DNA of 64,000 bases from Kaiparowitsia implicata GSE-PSE-MK54-09C (GTDB taxonomy: Bacteria > Cyanobacteriota > Cyanobacteriia > Elainellales > Elainellaceae): positions 306,564 through 370,563 of the forward strand of contig JAHHHI010000055.1 of the NCBI GenBank assembly GCA_019359435.1, written 5' to 3'. Both the position numbers and the translations under genes were made by a program. How positions within the stretch are numbered: position 1 is the stretch's first letter; every line of letters begins with the position of its first letter. Below are positions 1 through 8,302 of the stretch, in pieces. The notes below the pieces were generated by a model. It saw only the letters and a program-made list of their open reading frames with translations, searched no databases and was not told the DNA's origin.

Positions 1-1204
1 CTGGATCTACCGCTAGCAGAATCGTGGGACGGCCATACTCTTGGGCGATCTGCCCTGCTACCAAACCCAAAACGCCAGGCTCCCACTGTTCATCCGCGAG
101 CACAATGACGCGAGTGGTGGACATATCCAGGTTGGCTAAGCGAGTCGCAACCTGCTGGGCCACATCCCGCTGGAGGGCTTTGCGGCGGGTATTGGCGAGT
201 TCGGTTTCTTCGGCAAGCTGGGCGCAACGCGCGGCATCTTGGCTGGTCAGCAATTCTACCCCAAAATGGGCGTCGCCGTGGATGCGGCTGATGGCATTGA
301 TGCGGGGGCCAATGCCGAAGGAAATGTCGGTGGGGCGATCGCCATTGCGACGACAGAGTTCCAACAGCTTTGCCACACCGGGCCGCGGCGGGGGATGCCG
401 CAAGTTCTTCTGTAGCTGAGTGATGCCTTGCTGCGCCAAATAGCGGCAGTCGCCTCGCAGTTCTACTAAGTCGGCGACTAGCCCAATGGCCACCAGATCT
501 AGCAGTCGCTCTAGCGGCTGGGTCGGTACGTCTGGCAGCGCTGCATACAAGGCCTCTACCAGTTTATAGGCTACAGCCACGCCCGACAGCGTTGCCAGGG
601 GATGATGGGCAGGCAGAGCGCGAGGATTAATGATAGCGGTCACAGGGGGGCGATCGCTCGGGAGCGTGTGGTGATCCGTCACGATTACATCGAGCCCGAG
701 CGATTGCGCATAGGCGAGCTCTGTTAGATTGGTGCTGCCCGTGTCGCAGGTCACGACAACGCGGTAGCCCGCTTCGTGAAGTGCCGCCAGCCCTGCACAA
801 TGCAGGCCGTGGGACTCCGTCAGTCGATTGGGAATCACATAGGTGAGCCGGGTATCTTGCGGGAAAAACTGCCCCAGTCCATCCCAGAGAACCGCTGTGG
901 CCGTTAGCCCATCTGCGTCAAAGTCGCCCCAAATGGCGATCGCTTCTCCCTGCTGCCATGCTGTGCGCAGCCGCGCCACCGCCTGCGTCATTTCCTCACC
1001 GAACGCAAGGGGGCTGGTAGGCATATACTGTGCTGGATCGAGGAATGGGGCCAGAGCGTCTGTCTGGCGCACACCCCGCTGCCATAGCAGTTGCGCGGCC
1101 CACTGCCCAGATGACTCAGGGACATAGGCCTGCACCGCTGCCACAAACGACTCCGGGATCGCGGGCAAGGGTGGCTCCTGCCAGTGGAGTGCAGCATTGC
1201 TCAC
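1..1204 (-). CDS. recJ: Single-stranded-DNA-specific exonuclease RecJ, N-terminal 401 codons (3' part outside window)
   Basis: RecJ is a 5'-3' single-strand DNA exonuclease acting in recombination and repair. The minus-strand frame is open from position 1204 to the window edge. It shows the DHH-family signatures: AIWGDFDADG (Asp-rich metal site), VTCDTGS, and VTDHHTLP (the DHH motif), followed near the window edge by WEPGVLGLVAGQIAQEYGRP, typical of the RecJ core. A GTG start at 1204 is the only start near the N-terminus, since an in-frame TAA lies two codons upstream, and it gives the usual RecJ leader (WQRGVRQ, FLDPAQYMPTSPLAFG). The GTG overlaps the TGA of the upstream sensor kinase (GTGA arrangement), which suggests translational coupling. 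The C-terminus is not in the window. Confidence 0.93.
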   Translation of the reverse strand, partial: MSNAALHWQEPPLPAIPESFVAAVQAYVPESSGQWAAQLLWQRGVRQTDALAPFLDPAQYMPTSPLAFGEEMTQAVARLRTAWQQGEAIAIWGDFDADGLTATAVLWDGLGQFFPQDTRLTYVIPNRLTESHGLHCAGLAALHEAGYRVVVTCDTGSTNLTELAYAQSLGLDVIVTDHHTLPSDRPPVTAIINPRALPAHHPLATLSGVAVAYKLVEALYAALPDVPTQPLERLLDLVAIGLVADLVELRGDCRYLAQQGITQLQKNLRHPPPRPGVAKLLELCRRNGDRPTDISFGIGPRINAISRIHGDAHFGVELLTSQDAARCAQLAEETELANTRRKALQRDVAQQVATRLANLDMSTTRVIVLADEQWEPGVLGLVAGQIAQEYGRPTILLAVDP

Positions 1205-3078
1205 TGCTTATCCCGGTCATCGGGCTGGTCATCGGGCTGGTCATCGGGCGCGTTGGGCGTCTCACTGCCCTCTGGGGCAAGATGCCCCGATGCTTCAATC
1301 TCGGTTGAGGGTTCAGATGGCTCAGATGGCTCTATCCCATTGCTCGCAGCAGAGGGTGGCGACTCTACCGCAACGGTACTAAATGGCTCTAAATTGAGAT
1401 GGCGCAGCAGGGGCAACTGCACCGTAAATGTAGTGCCGCGATCTTCCTGGCTGACGAAGGAAATATCGCCCCCATGCTCAAGCACACACTGTCGCACAAT
1501 CGCCAGCCCCAGCCCTGTGCCGCGAATCGTGTGAACATTGCTAGCACGGTGGAATAGCTCAAACAGCATCGGCTGATCATCCAGGGGAATGCCAATGCCC
1601 GCGTCCCGAATCACCAAAGTGGCGGTGCGATCGGCACAGGTGAGGGAAAACTCCACCGTGCTCCCGGTGGGCGAATATTTAATGGCGTTGGAGAGCAGAT
1701 TCGTCAAAATTGAGCGCATGAGCTTGGGGTCAAAGTAGCCTTCGGCATCGTCACCCTGATGCACAAACGCCACCCGATGCGTATGCCCAACCCCCAGGCG
1801 CACTTCATCCACCACATCTCGACAAAATGCCCGCAGATCTAGCAAGACTGGCTTGAAGTCCAACTTTTTGGCTTCGGCTTTACCAATCATCAGCACATCT
1901 TCGATCAGCTGGTTCATCGTTTCGATGGCGATTCGGCTACGTTGAAAGTAGTGCTGCTGCTTTTCTTCAGATGCTACATGGCCATAGCGATCCAGCAGTT
2001 CTATTGAGGTGCGAATTACGGTCAGCGGGGTTCGCAACTCGTGAGACACCATCGCAATAAATCGTGATTTGAGTTCGTTTAGCTCTCGCTCTTCTTCGAG
2101 CGCCAGCCGCATTTGGTCTTCGGTGCGCTTGCCCTCTCGGATGAGCTGCTCGCGCACGCGAATGCTTTGCACCATGCCCCGAAACACCTGAGACAGACTC
2201 GTCATTTCATCGGGGAAGTAGCCCCGGCTGATGGCAAATTGCCCCAGGCTATAGTCGCCTGTGGCTATCTGATCGGCTGCATGGGTTAGCTCTCGCAACT
2301 GGCGCGTAAGCATGCCAGACAGAATGTAGATCAGCCCAAATAAAATGCTGTAGGCAAGCGCGCTAGCAATTAACACCCGCTGCCGAATGGTGGACTGAAT
2401 CTGCCGCACGTAGCTTGCTTCGATGTCTAGCCCCAGACCAAATACCAGACCATTGCCCTGGTTGGGCAGAGGCACAAATGCAGAAACCCAGGTGCCCCAT
2501 TCATCTTCATAAATGCCGAATTCTTCTAACGTAGACCCGCTGGCAATCCTTCGGAGCGCACTTCCAGATTCAGTGGTTTCTAAAAACTGCGCTGCTTTTT
2601 CAGGATTGTAGGCTGACCAAATATCGACTAGGTAGACCGTGATAGGCTCGTTGGGTTGCACCTGTTGGGCGATCGCCCGCTGGTGGTATCGGGCGTCTCC
2701 TGTTGCATAGGTATAGAGCCAAGCGCGGGGTTCTATACTGTGCACCATCTGAAACCAGTCCATCACGGCTAAGTAACGCGGATCATTGGAGAAGCCGTCG
2801 GCATTCGGCTGCCCGGTTTCATAGAGCGCTTGCAGCAGTTCAGGATCGAGCCCTGCCAACGCGCCGTAGAGCGTGGCCTGCATGTCGGCTCGCAGGCGGG
2901 TCAGCACTTTGTCTGTGGTGAAGCTGTAGAACCAATAGAACGCGCCCGCAAACACCACCCCAAACACGACGCTGAACCCTACCAGTAGCTTCGTGCGCAG
3001 GCTGACAGGCCGCTGCCACCGAGACAACGCAAGCATTAGTCCGGATACATAGCGATGATTAGAAACCCGTCTTAGCAA
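1201..3078 (-). CDS. Membrane-bound sensor histidine kinase (HAMP-HisKA-HATPase)
   Basis: Two-component sensor kinase of about 625 residues. A transmembrane segment lies at about 31-51 and a second at about 236-256, with an extracytoplasmic sensing region of about 180 residues between them. A HAMP-like linker and coiled coil follow (LALEEERELNELKSRF). The dimerisation domain has SHELRTPL with phosphoacceptor His346. The ATPase domain has the N box (NLLSNAIKYSP), G1 (DAGIGIP) and G2 (GTGLGLAIV). After the kinase core is an acidic, low-complexity tail of about 60 residues containing EPSEPSEPS and DDQPDDQPDD repeats. The first start is TTG at 3078, preceded by AGAGGT at good spacing; ATG at 3036 is the alternative. 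The stop codon overlaps the recJ GTG start. No cognate regulator is adjacent, and the signal is unknown. Confidence 0.9.
   Translation of the reverse strand: MLRRVSNHRYVSGLMLALSRWQRPVSLRTKLLVGFSVVFGVVFAGAFYWFYSFTTDKVLTRLRADMQATLYGALAGLDPELLQALYETGQPNADGFSNDPRYLAVMDWFQMVHSIEPRAWLYTYATGDARYHQRAIAQQVQPNEPITVYLVDIWSAYNPEKAAQFLETTESGSALRRIASGSTLEEFGIYEDEWGTWVSAFVPLPNQGNGLVFGLGLDIEASYVRQIQSTIRQRVLIASALAYSILFGLIYILSGMLTRQLRELTHAADQIATGDYSLGQFAISRGYFPDEMTSLSQVFRGMVQSIRVREQLIREGKRTEDQMRLALEEERELNELKSRFIAMVSHELRTPLTVIRTSIELLDRYGHVASEEKQQHYFQRSRIAIETMNQLIEDVLMIGKAEAKKLDFKPVLLDLRAFCRDVVDEVRLGVGHTHRVAFVHQGDDAEGYFDPKLMRSILTNLLSNAIKYSPTGSTVEFSLTCADRTATLVIRDAGIGIPLDDQPMLFELFHRASNVHTIRGTGLGLAIVRQCVLEHGGDISFVSQEDRGTTFTVQLPLLRHLNLEPFSTVAVESPPSAASNGIEPSEPSEPSTEIEASGHLAPEGSETPNAPDDQPDDQPDDRDKQ
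1215..1250. repeat. Short tandem repeat encoding the DDQP tail
   Basis: The 12-base unit CATCGGGCTGGT is repeated about twice, with a third diverged copy. It encodes the DDQPDDQPDD end of the sensor kinase, and unit-number changes would lengthen or shorten this acidic tail in frame. Confidence 0.7.
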
Positions 3079-3703
3079 ACTTACCTCTGGGGGGTGCAGT
3101 GAGCTGAAATAGAGATGGCCAATGCGCTAGACGTTATCCTAATCAACCCTCAACACTAGGAATCTTGAATCTCAGGATCTTGCTTCCGCTTGTCGTGAGG
3201 GGTTGGTGCGGCGATACAGCAGCTTGCATCGCCGCTGCATTTGATTAGAGTTTATGAGAATGAGAAGGGTTGAGCTGCACAGCGCTAGAGACCCAAGGTC
3301 TGCATAAGTATGCAGCTCTGGCGCAGAAGCGATGGGCGGCTATCCTAATTCCTCTACAGGGGTGCGCTCATTCCGTCAGTGTAGGTTGGCAAGTATTTGA
3401 ACCCGATGACTAGGAATGGGCGATCGCACCCTCTTGATCGACAGTAACCGCAGGCAGAGGCATGCCGAGTCAATAGCGTACTTCACTTTACTGGATTGAG
3501 CTGATATGAGGAACCAACCCCGCACCCCTGTTGGTCTTGCGATCGAGAGGATCGCTCAAGATATTCAGCCTGCACAGAGCCCTAGCGGAATGCACCCTTG
3601 CCTCACTGCCATTCTGCCCTAGAATTGCGGGCGATCGCCCTATTGTGACCAATCTGGAATGTTAGCGCACTGTTATCTGGCCGAGGTATTCACAAAAATC
3701 AAG
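3079..3703. other. Gene-free spacer upstream of the sensor kinase
   Basis: About 600 bases with HIP1 sites and no convincing ORF on either strand. It presumably holds the promoter of the sensor kinase/recJ unit near its left end. I see no tRNA or structured RNA here. Confidence 0.6.
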
Positions 3704-3724
3704 CCCAGCCTGCCAAAGGCTGGG
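3695..3724 (-). terminator. Rho-independent terminator of the glycosyltransferase gene
   Basis: CCCAGCC and GGCTGGG form a perfect 7-bp stem with a 7-base loop. Read on the minus strand it is followed by a T-rich run (CTTGATTTTTG). It lies 14 bases past the glycosyltransferase stop. Confidence 0.75.
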
Positions 3725-3737
3725 CAGCCCATCAACC

Positions 3738-4925
3738 CTACCAGAGCACCTGTTGGCGTTCTTGAATTACCCGTTGATAAATAGCGTCGGTTTGCTGCGC
3801 CAGATGTGCCCAGCTAAAGCGATCGCCCAATTCTTGATAGGCTTGGTCTACCAAGCGCTTTGCCAAATACGGATGTTGCAACACCATCAAAATGCCTGCT
3901 GCAAGAGAGCCGGAATTATTTGCTAAGGTCACAATCCCAGTTTTGCCATGGCGCACCACTTCAGGAATGCCGCCTGCATTGGAGACGACAACGGGAACGC
4001 GAGCTGCAAAGCTTTCGAGCACCACAATGCCAAACGGCTCATAAAGGCTGGGAAACACAGCACAATCGGCAATGGTTTGAAACTGATCCAGATCCTCCTC
4101 AGACATGAAGCCCGTGAAGTGGCAGTGATCCCAAATTCCTAATTCCCAAGCCTGCCGCTTGAGTGACTCAGACTGACCACTGCCGATGATCACCACCTTA
4201 ACCTGACCATTCAGTTCTTGAATAATGGTGGGCGTGGCATCTAGCAACACCTGCACGCCCTTTTCATAGGTCATGCGGCCGACGTAGTACACAATGCGCT
4301 GGTTGTCTGCGGCAAAGCGGCGACGAAACTGGCGGTGGTCGGCCTGGTGCAGCGTGGGTTTTTTGCCCGATCGAATGCCGTTAAATACCACGTCTACCTT
4401 GTCCCATGGGGTGCAAAGCGCCCGCTCTACTTCGCGACGCATGTAGTCAGAACACACAATCACCCGCCAAGATTCATGCGCGAGGTATTTCTCTTTTTGG
4501 TGAATGTAGTGGTGAATTGGGTTGTGTAAGCCGTTGTGCCGGCCAAATTCAGTCGCGTGGATGGTGGTGACTAAGGGCACTTTGAAGGTGTGCTTAAGGG
4601 CGATCGCCGCATCGCCTACCAGCCAGTCATGGGCATGGATCAGATCAAAAGGTGCCTCTTCAAGCAAAAGCTTGCCGCCTTGCCGCCCCATGCTCTCATT
4701 CATATTGCCTACCCAGTGAAAGAAATCCTGGCTGGCACCCACGGGCACTCGATGGACTCGAATATTATCGACCACCTCGTAATGGGGCGCTTGGCCAAAT
4801 TCCACCGTCAGCAGGTGCACCTCGTGCCCCGCCTGAGCCACTTCTGGATAGAGTTCGGCAACATGGCGAGCGATTCCACCCACAATGCGGGGTGGGAACT
4901 CCCACGCTAACACCAGGATTTTCAT
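3738..4925 (-). CDS. GT4-family glycosyltransferase (glycogen-synthase-like fold)
   Basis: GT-B retaining glycosyltransferase of about 395 residues. The N-terminus MKILVLAWEFPPRIVGGIARHV has the GG loop of nucleotide-sugar glucosyltransferases. The C-terminal half has the donor-binding elements YVGRMTYEKGVQVLL and PSLYEPFGIVVLESFAARVPVV (the E-x7-E motif of GT4 enzymes). It transfers a sugar from a nucleotide donor; the acceptor (alpha-glucan, glycolipid or other) cannot be told from sequence. The preferred start is ATG 4925 (MKIL); a start at 4943 would add six residues of doubtful sequence. The gene is monocistronic with its own terminator. Confidence 0.88.
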   Translation of the reverse strand: MKILVLAWEFPPRIVGGIARHVAELYPEVAQAGHEVHLLTVEFGQAPHYEVVDNIRVHRVPVGASQDFFHWVGNMNESMGRQGGKLLLEEAPFDLIHAHDWLVGDAAIALKHTFKVPLVTTIHATEFGRHNGLHNPIHHYIHQKEKYLAHESWRVIVCSDYMRREVERALCTPWDKVDVVFNGIRSGKKPTLHQADHRQFRRRFAADNQRIVYYVGRMTYEKGVQVLLDATPTIIQELNGQVKVVIIGSGQSESLKRQAWELGIWDHCHFTGFMSEEDLDQFQTIADCAVFPSLYEPFGIVVLESFAARVPVVVSNAGGIPEVVRHGKTGIVTLANNSGSLAAGILMVLQHPYLAKRLVDQAYQELGDRFSWAHLAQQTDAIYQRVIQERQQVLW

Positions 4926-5469
4926 ACAGTTGCAACCTGCCAAACGCTAGGTTTCACCAATTCTACAAGGCTAGGGCTGGCATCGCTGGGCTCAAGGAGG
5001 GGTGGCGAAGGGAATCTACTAACAGGGCTGATGGGAAAGGCATCTGCCTGATGCTGTGAGCCCGTGCTGCCTCAAGCCGCCAGTGTACTCAGAGAGATAG
5101 GGATCGAGCCAGAAACAAAGGCCGGAATCAGTGCGAAATTTGCCGTGCTGCTGCAATTCGCGATTAGAATTTACGTAATGCAATGATGGGCGATCGCGGT
5201 AGGCTAAACAAGGGTTGGGGCGACTCCACCCAGTAGCATCAGTCCTATCTTATCTATTCCCTCGCTGATTTAACGGATTGCTTAACGCGTGTCAATCGCC
5301 CATGGGGCTTCATCTGCAGGGCGATCGCCCGCAATGAGTCTAGTATCTGTAGGATCTAGTTTTCACAGATTCTTCATCTCTATGAATTTTCTGTAGTTAC
5401 AATTATTTTGCATCTCAGTTTCGCGACCGCGCATTCCACTAGCTTGTCACACCCAATTTTTAAACACGC
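4926..5469. other. Spacer between divergent glycosyltransferase and sasA genes
   Basis: About 540 bases between divergently transcribed genes, so it should carry both promoters. The last 150 bases before sasA are AT-rich. Small ORFs crossing it have no coding character. No hairpin of note was seen. Confidence 0.55.
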
Positions 5470-6642
5470 ATGGAGGCTCTGCCAAGCTCACTCTCAAACC
5501 CCACCTCATCGTTGCAGCTGTTGCTGTTTGTTGATAAACGCCCTAGTTCCACCGAGAAACTGCGGCAAATTCTCAGTCGGTTGAGAGAGCTTGGGTCGGC
5601 ATTTCAGTTTGGGCTTCAGGTGATTGATGTTGGCGAACGCCCAGATTTGGTCGAACATTTTAAGCTGGTGGCTACGCCAGCCCTCGTCAAAATTCATCCT
5701 GAGCCGCTACACACGCTGGCGGGTAGCGATCTCATTGCTCAGCTCAATCGAACCTGGACGCAGTGGCAGCAAGCCGCAGAAGACAAAGGGAAAACCGGAG
5801 CGATCGCACCGACGGCTAACACGAACGGCTCCGTCGCGTCTCCCGACAGCTCAATTGCCCACCTCAGCGAAGTCAATCAGCTCTCAGACGAAATTTTTCG
5901 GCTCAATCAAGATAAGCAAGCCCTGCAAGAGCAGCTCCAGTTCAAAGAGCGCCTAATTGCTATGCTGGCGCATGACCTCCGTAACCCCCTCACGGCTGTC
6001 TCCATTGCGCTAGAAACCCTAGAATTTGCGCTGGGCCGCCCGAGCGATCGCCCCTCTCGGCTAACGCCCGAAACCACCGCACAGCTCTTGCGCCATGCTC
6101 GCACTCAGGCCAAAGCACTCGATCGCATGATTACCGATGCCCTGCAGGCCGCCCGCGGCAGCACCGGAAAATTGCAGCTGCAACCCCAAAAACTCAGTAT
6201 TTCTAGCCTGTGCCACGAAGTTGTAAGCGATCTGCAAAACCGCTTCGCAAGCAAATCGCAGCACATCACGATTGATATCCCCAACGATTTGCCGATGGTT
6301 TACGTTGACCCTGAACGCATCCGTCAGGTCATTACGAACTTGCTTGACAATGCCTGCAAATATACCCCAGACCAAGGCATGATTGCGGTGTCCATCTTGC
6401 ACCGCACCACCCAGAAGATTCAGGTGTCTATTTGCGACAACGGCCCAGGCATCCCCGATGAAGACAAGGAGCTGATCTTTGAAGATCGATTTCGCTTAGA
6501 GCGCGACGAAGCCAAAGATGGCTATGGAATTGGACTAGCTCTGTGTCAGCGAATTGTGCGGGCGCACTTTGGGCGAATTTGGGTGGACTCTTCAGGGCAA
6601 CAGGGTAGTTGCTTTCACTTCACCCTGCCCGTGTATCAGTAG
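5470..6642 (+). CDS. sasA: Circadian clock output histidine kinase SasA
   Basis: SasA links the KaiABC oscillator to transcription by phosphorylating RpaA. Residues about 15-100 form the KaiB-like thioredoxin-fold domain (LQLLLFVDKRPSSTEKLRQI, VIDVGERPDLVEHFKLVATPAL) that competes with KaiB for KaiC. The kinase follows: MLAHDLRNPLTAV with phosphoacceptor His168, N box NLLDNACKYTP, G1 DNGPGIP and G2 GYGIGLALC. Its 390 residues match the family length (387 in Synechococcus elongatus, from memory). It is monocistronic, and kai genes are not in the window, as is usual for sasA. Confidence 0.96.
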   Translation: MEALPSSLSNPTSSLQLLLFVDKRPSSTEKLRQILSRLRELGSAFQFGLQVIDVGERPDLVEHFKLVATPALVKIHPEPLHTLAGSDLIAQLNRTWTQWQQAAEDKGKTGAIAPTANTNGSVASPDSSIAHLSEVNQLSDEIFRLNQDKQALQEQLQFKERLIAMLAHDLRNPLTAVSIALETLEFALGRPSDRPSRLTPETTAQLLRHARTQAKALDRMITDALQAARGSTGKLQLQPQKLSISSLCHEVVSDLQNRFASKSQHITIDIPNDLPMVYVDPERIRQVITNLLDNACKYTPDQGMIAVSILHRTTQKIQVSICDNGPGIPDEDKELIFEDRFRLERDEAKDGYGIGLALCQRIVRAHFGRIWVDSSGQQGSCFHFTLPVYQ

Positions 6643-6961
6643 CGTGGCGCTGATTACCTGAATGCCACGATTGAACTTTTCTGGAGGCGACCTGAGTTCC
6701 TATAGTTAAAAAGCATCTTGGGACAGGGCTACAGTCTCGTCACCTCAATGCCCAACGAGGGCTTCTTGGATGAGTGGGCATCGGCATTCAGGCCCGAGAT
6801 CAGATCGCTGAGACAGATGATAGACAACGTGCTGGCGCGTCATTGTTCAATGGGATGCACCAATCCTGGACTCTGCGTTGTGTAGTAGCTAATCACAACA
6901 AACTCTCCCAATGCTGTTTAATCAGATTTATCTACTTAGCTAAACACCTGAGGAACAAATA
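6643..6961. other. Spacer between sasA and the Ntn hydrolase
   Basis: About 320 bases without a convincing gene. The right end carries an AGGA ribosome-binding site for the next gene. Confidence 0.5.
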
Positions 6962-8032
6962 ATGGCAATACTGAAGAGGGTTTTGGCGATCGCATTGCTC
7001 ACAACGCTTAAACTTGCTAGCGCTGTGGGCTTGACTGAGGCTTGTACAAGGGTTGTGTATCAAGGTCCAAATAGTACGGTCTTGACAGGACGAACTATGG
7101 ACTTTTCGTTGGAGATTCCGGCCAACCTATGGGTTTTCCCCAGGGGTATGGAGCGCAGTGGGGAGGCGGGGCCAAACTCCATGGAGTGGACTTCAAAATA
7201 TGGGAGTGTGATCGCTAGCTCCTGGGATATTGGCACATCAGACGGGATGAATGAAAAAGGACTGGTAGCCAATTTACTCTGGCTTGTTGCGTCCGAATAT
7301 CCGCCTTTTGACCAGCAGGGGGCTGAGCCAGGGCTTTCTGTCTCTGCCTGGGCGCAGTATGCGTTAGATAATTTTGCAACCGTTGCTGAAGCAGTGGAGG
7401 CGCTTCAAAAGGAAGAGTTCGTCGTCGTTACAGATTTTATTCCTGGAACCGATAAGTTTACAACGGTACATCTCTCGTTGTCTGACGCTACAGGCGATAG
7501 CGCTATCTTTGAATACATTGATGGCCAGTTGGTGATTCACCACGATTCCTCCTACACGGTGATGACCAATGATCCGATATTTTCAGAACAATTAGCCATT
7601 AACGATTACTGGCAAAATATTCCAGGCAACGTTTTTCTGCCAGGGACGAATCGAGCGGCCGATCGCTTTGTTCGAGCTAGCCACTATATCACTGCCATTC
7701 CTCAGACCGATGATCCTAGAATTTCAGTGGCAGGGGTGTTTAGCGTGATTCGAAATACCTCTGTGCCCTATGGTATTTCCACTGAGGGGTTTCCTAATCT
7801 GTCTACTACCCGGTGGCGGGTTGTCGCAGACCAAAGGAATCTAGTCTATTATTTCGAGACGGCAATCACCCCCAATACGGTTTGGGTCGATTTGAAAAAG
7901 CTGGATTTTAGCGAAAATAGCAGCGTCAGGGTCCTCAGATTAGATGGGGGAGAAACCTATGCCGGAGAAACATCTGCTGAATTTGTTGAAGCAGAACCCT
8001 TTAGGTTTCAAGGTCTAAGCGACCCTGGGTGA
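6962..8032 (+). CDS. Secreted linear-amide C-N hydrolase (choloylglycine hydrolase / penicillin V acylase family)
   Basis: Ntn hydrolase of 356 residues that cleaves non-peptide amide bonds; relatives act on bile salts, penicillin V, N-acylethanolamines or acyl-homoserine lactones. Residues 1-27 form a cleavable signal peptide (Lys/Arg, then LAIALLTTLKLASA). The expected catalytic nucleophile Cys28 follows in TEACTRVVY, and its free N-terminus would be exposed by processing. Family motifs include GRTMDFS, SDGMNEKGLVANLLWL, VMTNDPIF and SRAADRF-like NRAADRFVR. The AGGA ribosome-binding site fits ATG 6962. The true substrate cannot be inferred. Export would place it in the periplasm or outside the cell. 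Confidence 0.87.
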   Translation: MAILKRVLAIALLTTLKLASAVGLTEACTRVVYQGPNSTVLTGRTMDFSLEIPANLWVFPRGMERSGEAGPNSMEWTSKYGSVIASSWDIGTSDGMNEKGLVANLLWLVASEYPPFDQQGAEPGLSVSAWAQYALDNFATVAEAVEALQKEEFVVVTDFIPGTDKFTTVHLSLSDATGDSAIFEYIDGQLVIHHDSSYTVMTNDPIFSEQLAINDYWQNIPGNVFLPGTNRAADRFVRASHYITAIPQTDDPRISVAGVFSVIRNTSVPYGISTEGFPNLSTTRWRVVADQRNLVYYFETAITPNTVWVDLKKLDFSENSSVRVLRLDGGETYAGETSAEFVEAEPFRFQGLSDPG

Positions 8033-8126
8033 ATCGTAAAAATCTGTAGGGCAGGCGGCCTGCCTATATGAGCAAAATGCCCGCCTTGCGTTTACAAAAC
8101 TTGATCTTGATGGATGTGAGCTTGAT

Positions 8127-8167
8127 AGGGTTGTTTCAGCCCTGCACTGCGGGGCTAAAACAACCCT
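8127..8167. terminator. Long hairpin between convergent genes
   Basis: AGGGTTGTTT pairs perfectly with AAACAACCCT, and after one mismatch AGCCC pairs with GGGCT, closing a 9-base loop. It sits between the convergent Ntn hydrolase and ABC genes and could terminate either. There is no long T-run, so termination is inferred. Confidence 0.5.
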
Positions 8168-8174
8168 AAAACCG

Positions 8175-8240
8175 TTCTGCCCGCAACGCGGACGGCATGT
8201 TTTTGGGAATTTGCGGACTTGACGGTTTTGGCGGGCAGAA
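8175..8240. repeat. Inverted repeat TTCTGCCCGC / GCGGGCAGAA
   Basis: A perfect 10-bp inverted repeat with a 46-base loop, overlapping a second pair (AAAACCG / CGGTTTT) in interleaved order, so the two stems could form a pseudoknot. Near it, GGCAGGC G GCCTGCC is another perfect stem. Together they fill the spacer between convergent genes. Confidence 0.55.
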
Positions 8241-8302
8241 TCCGCCTCAAGGTGGCAAGACTGCAGCCAGACTTAAGGCTGACACTCGTCAGTTGTTAGG
8301 TG

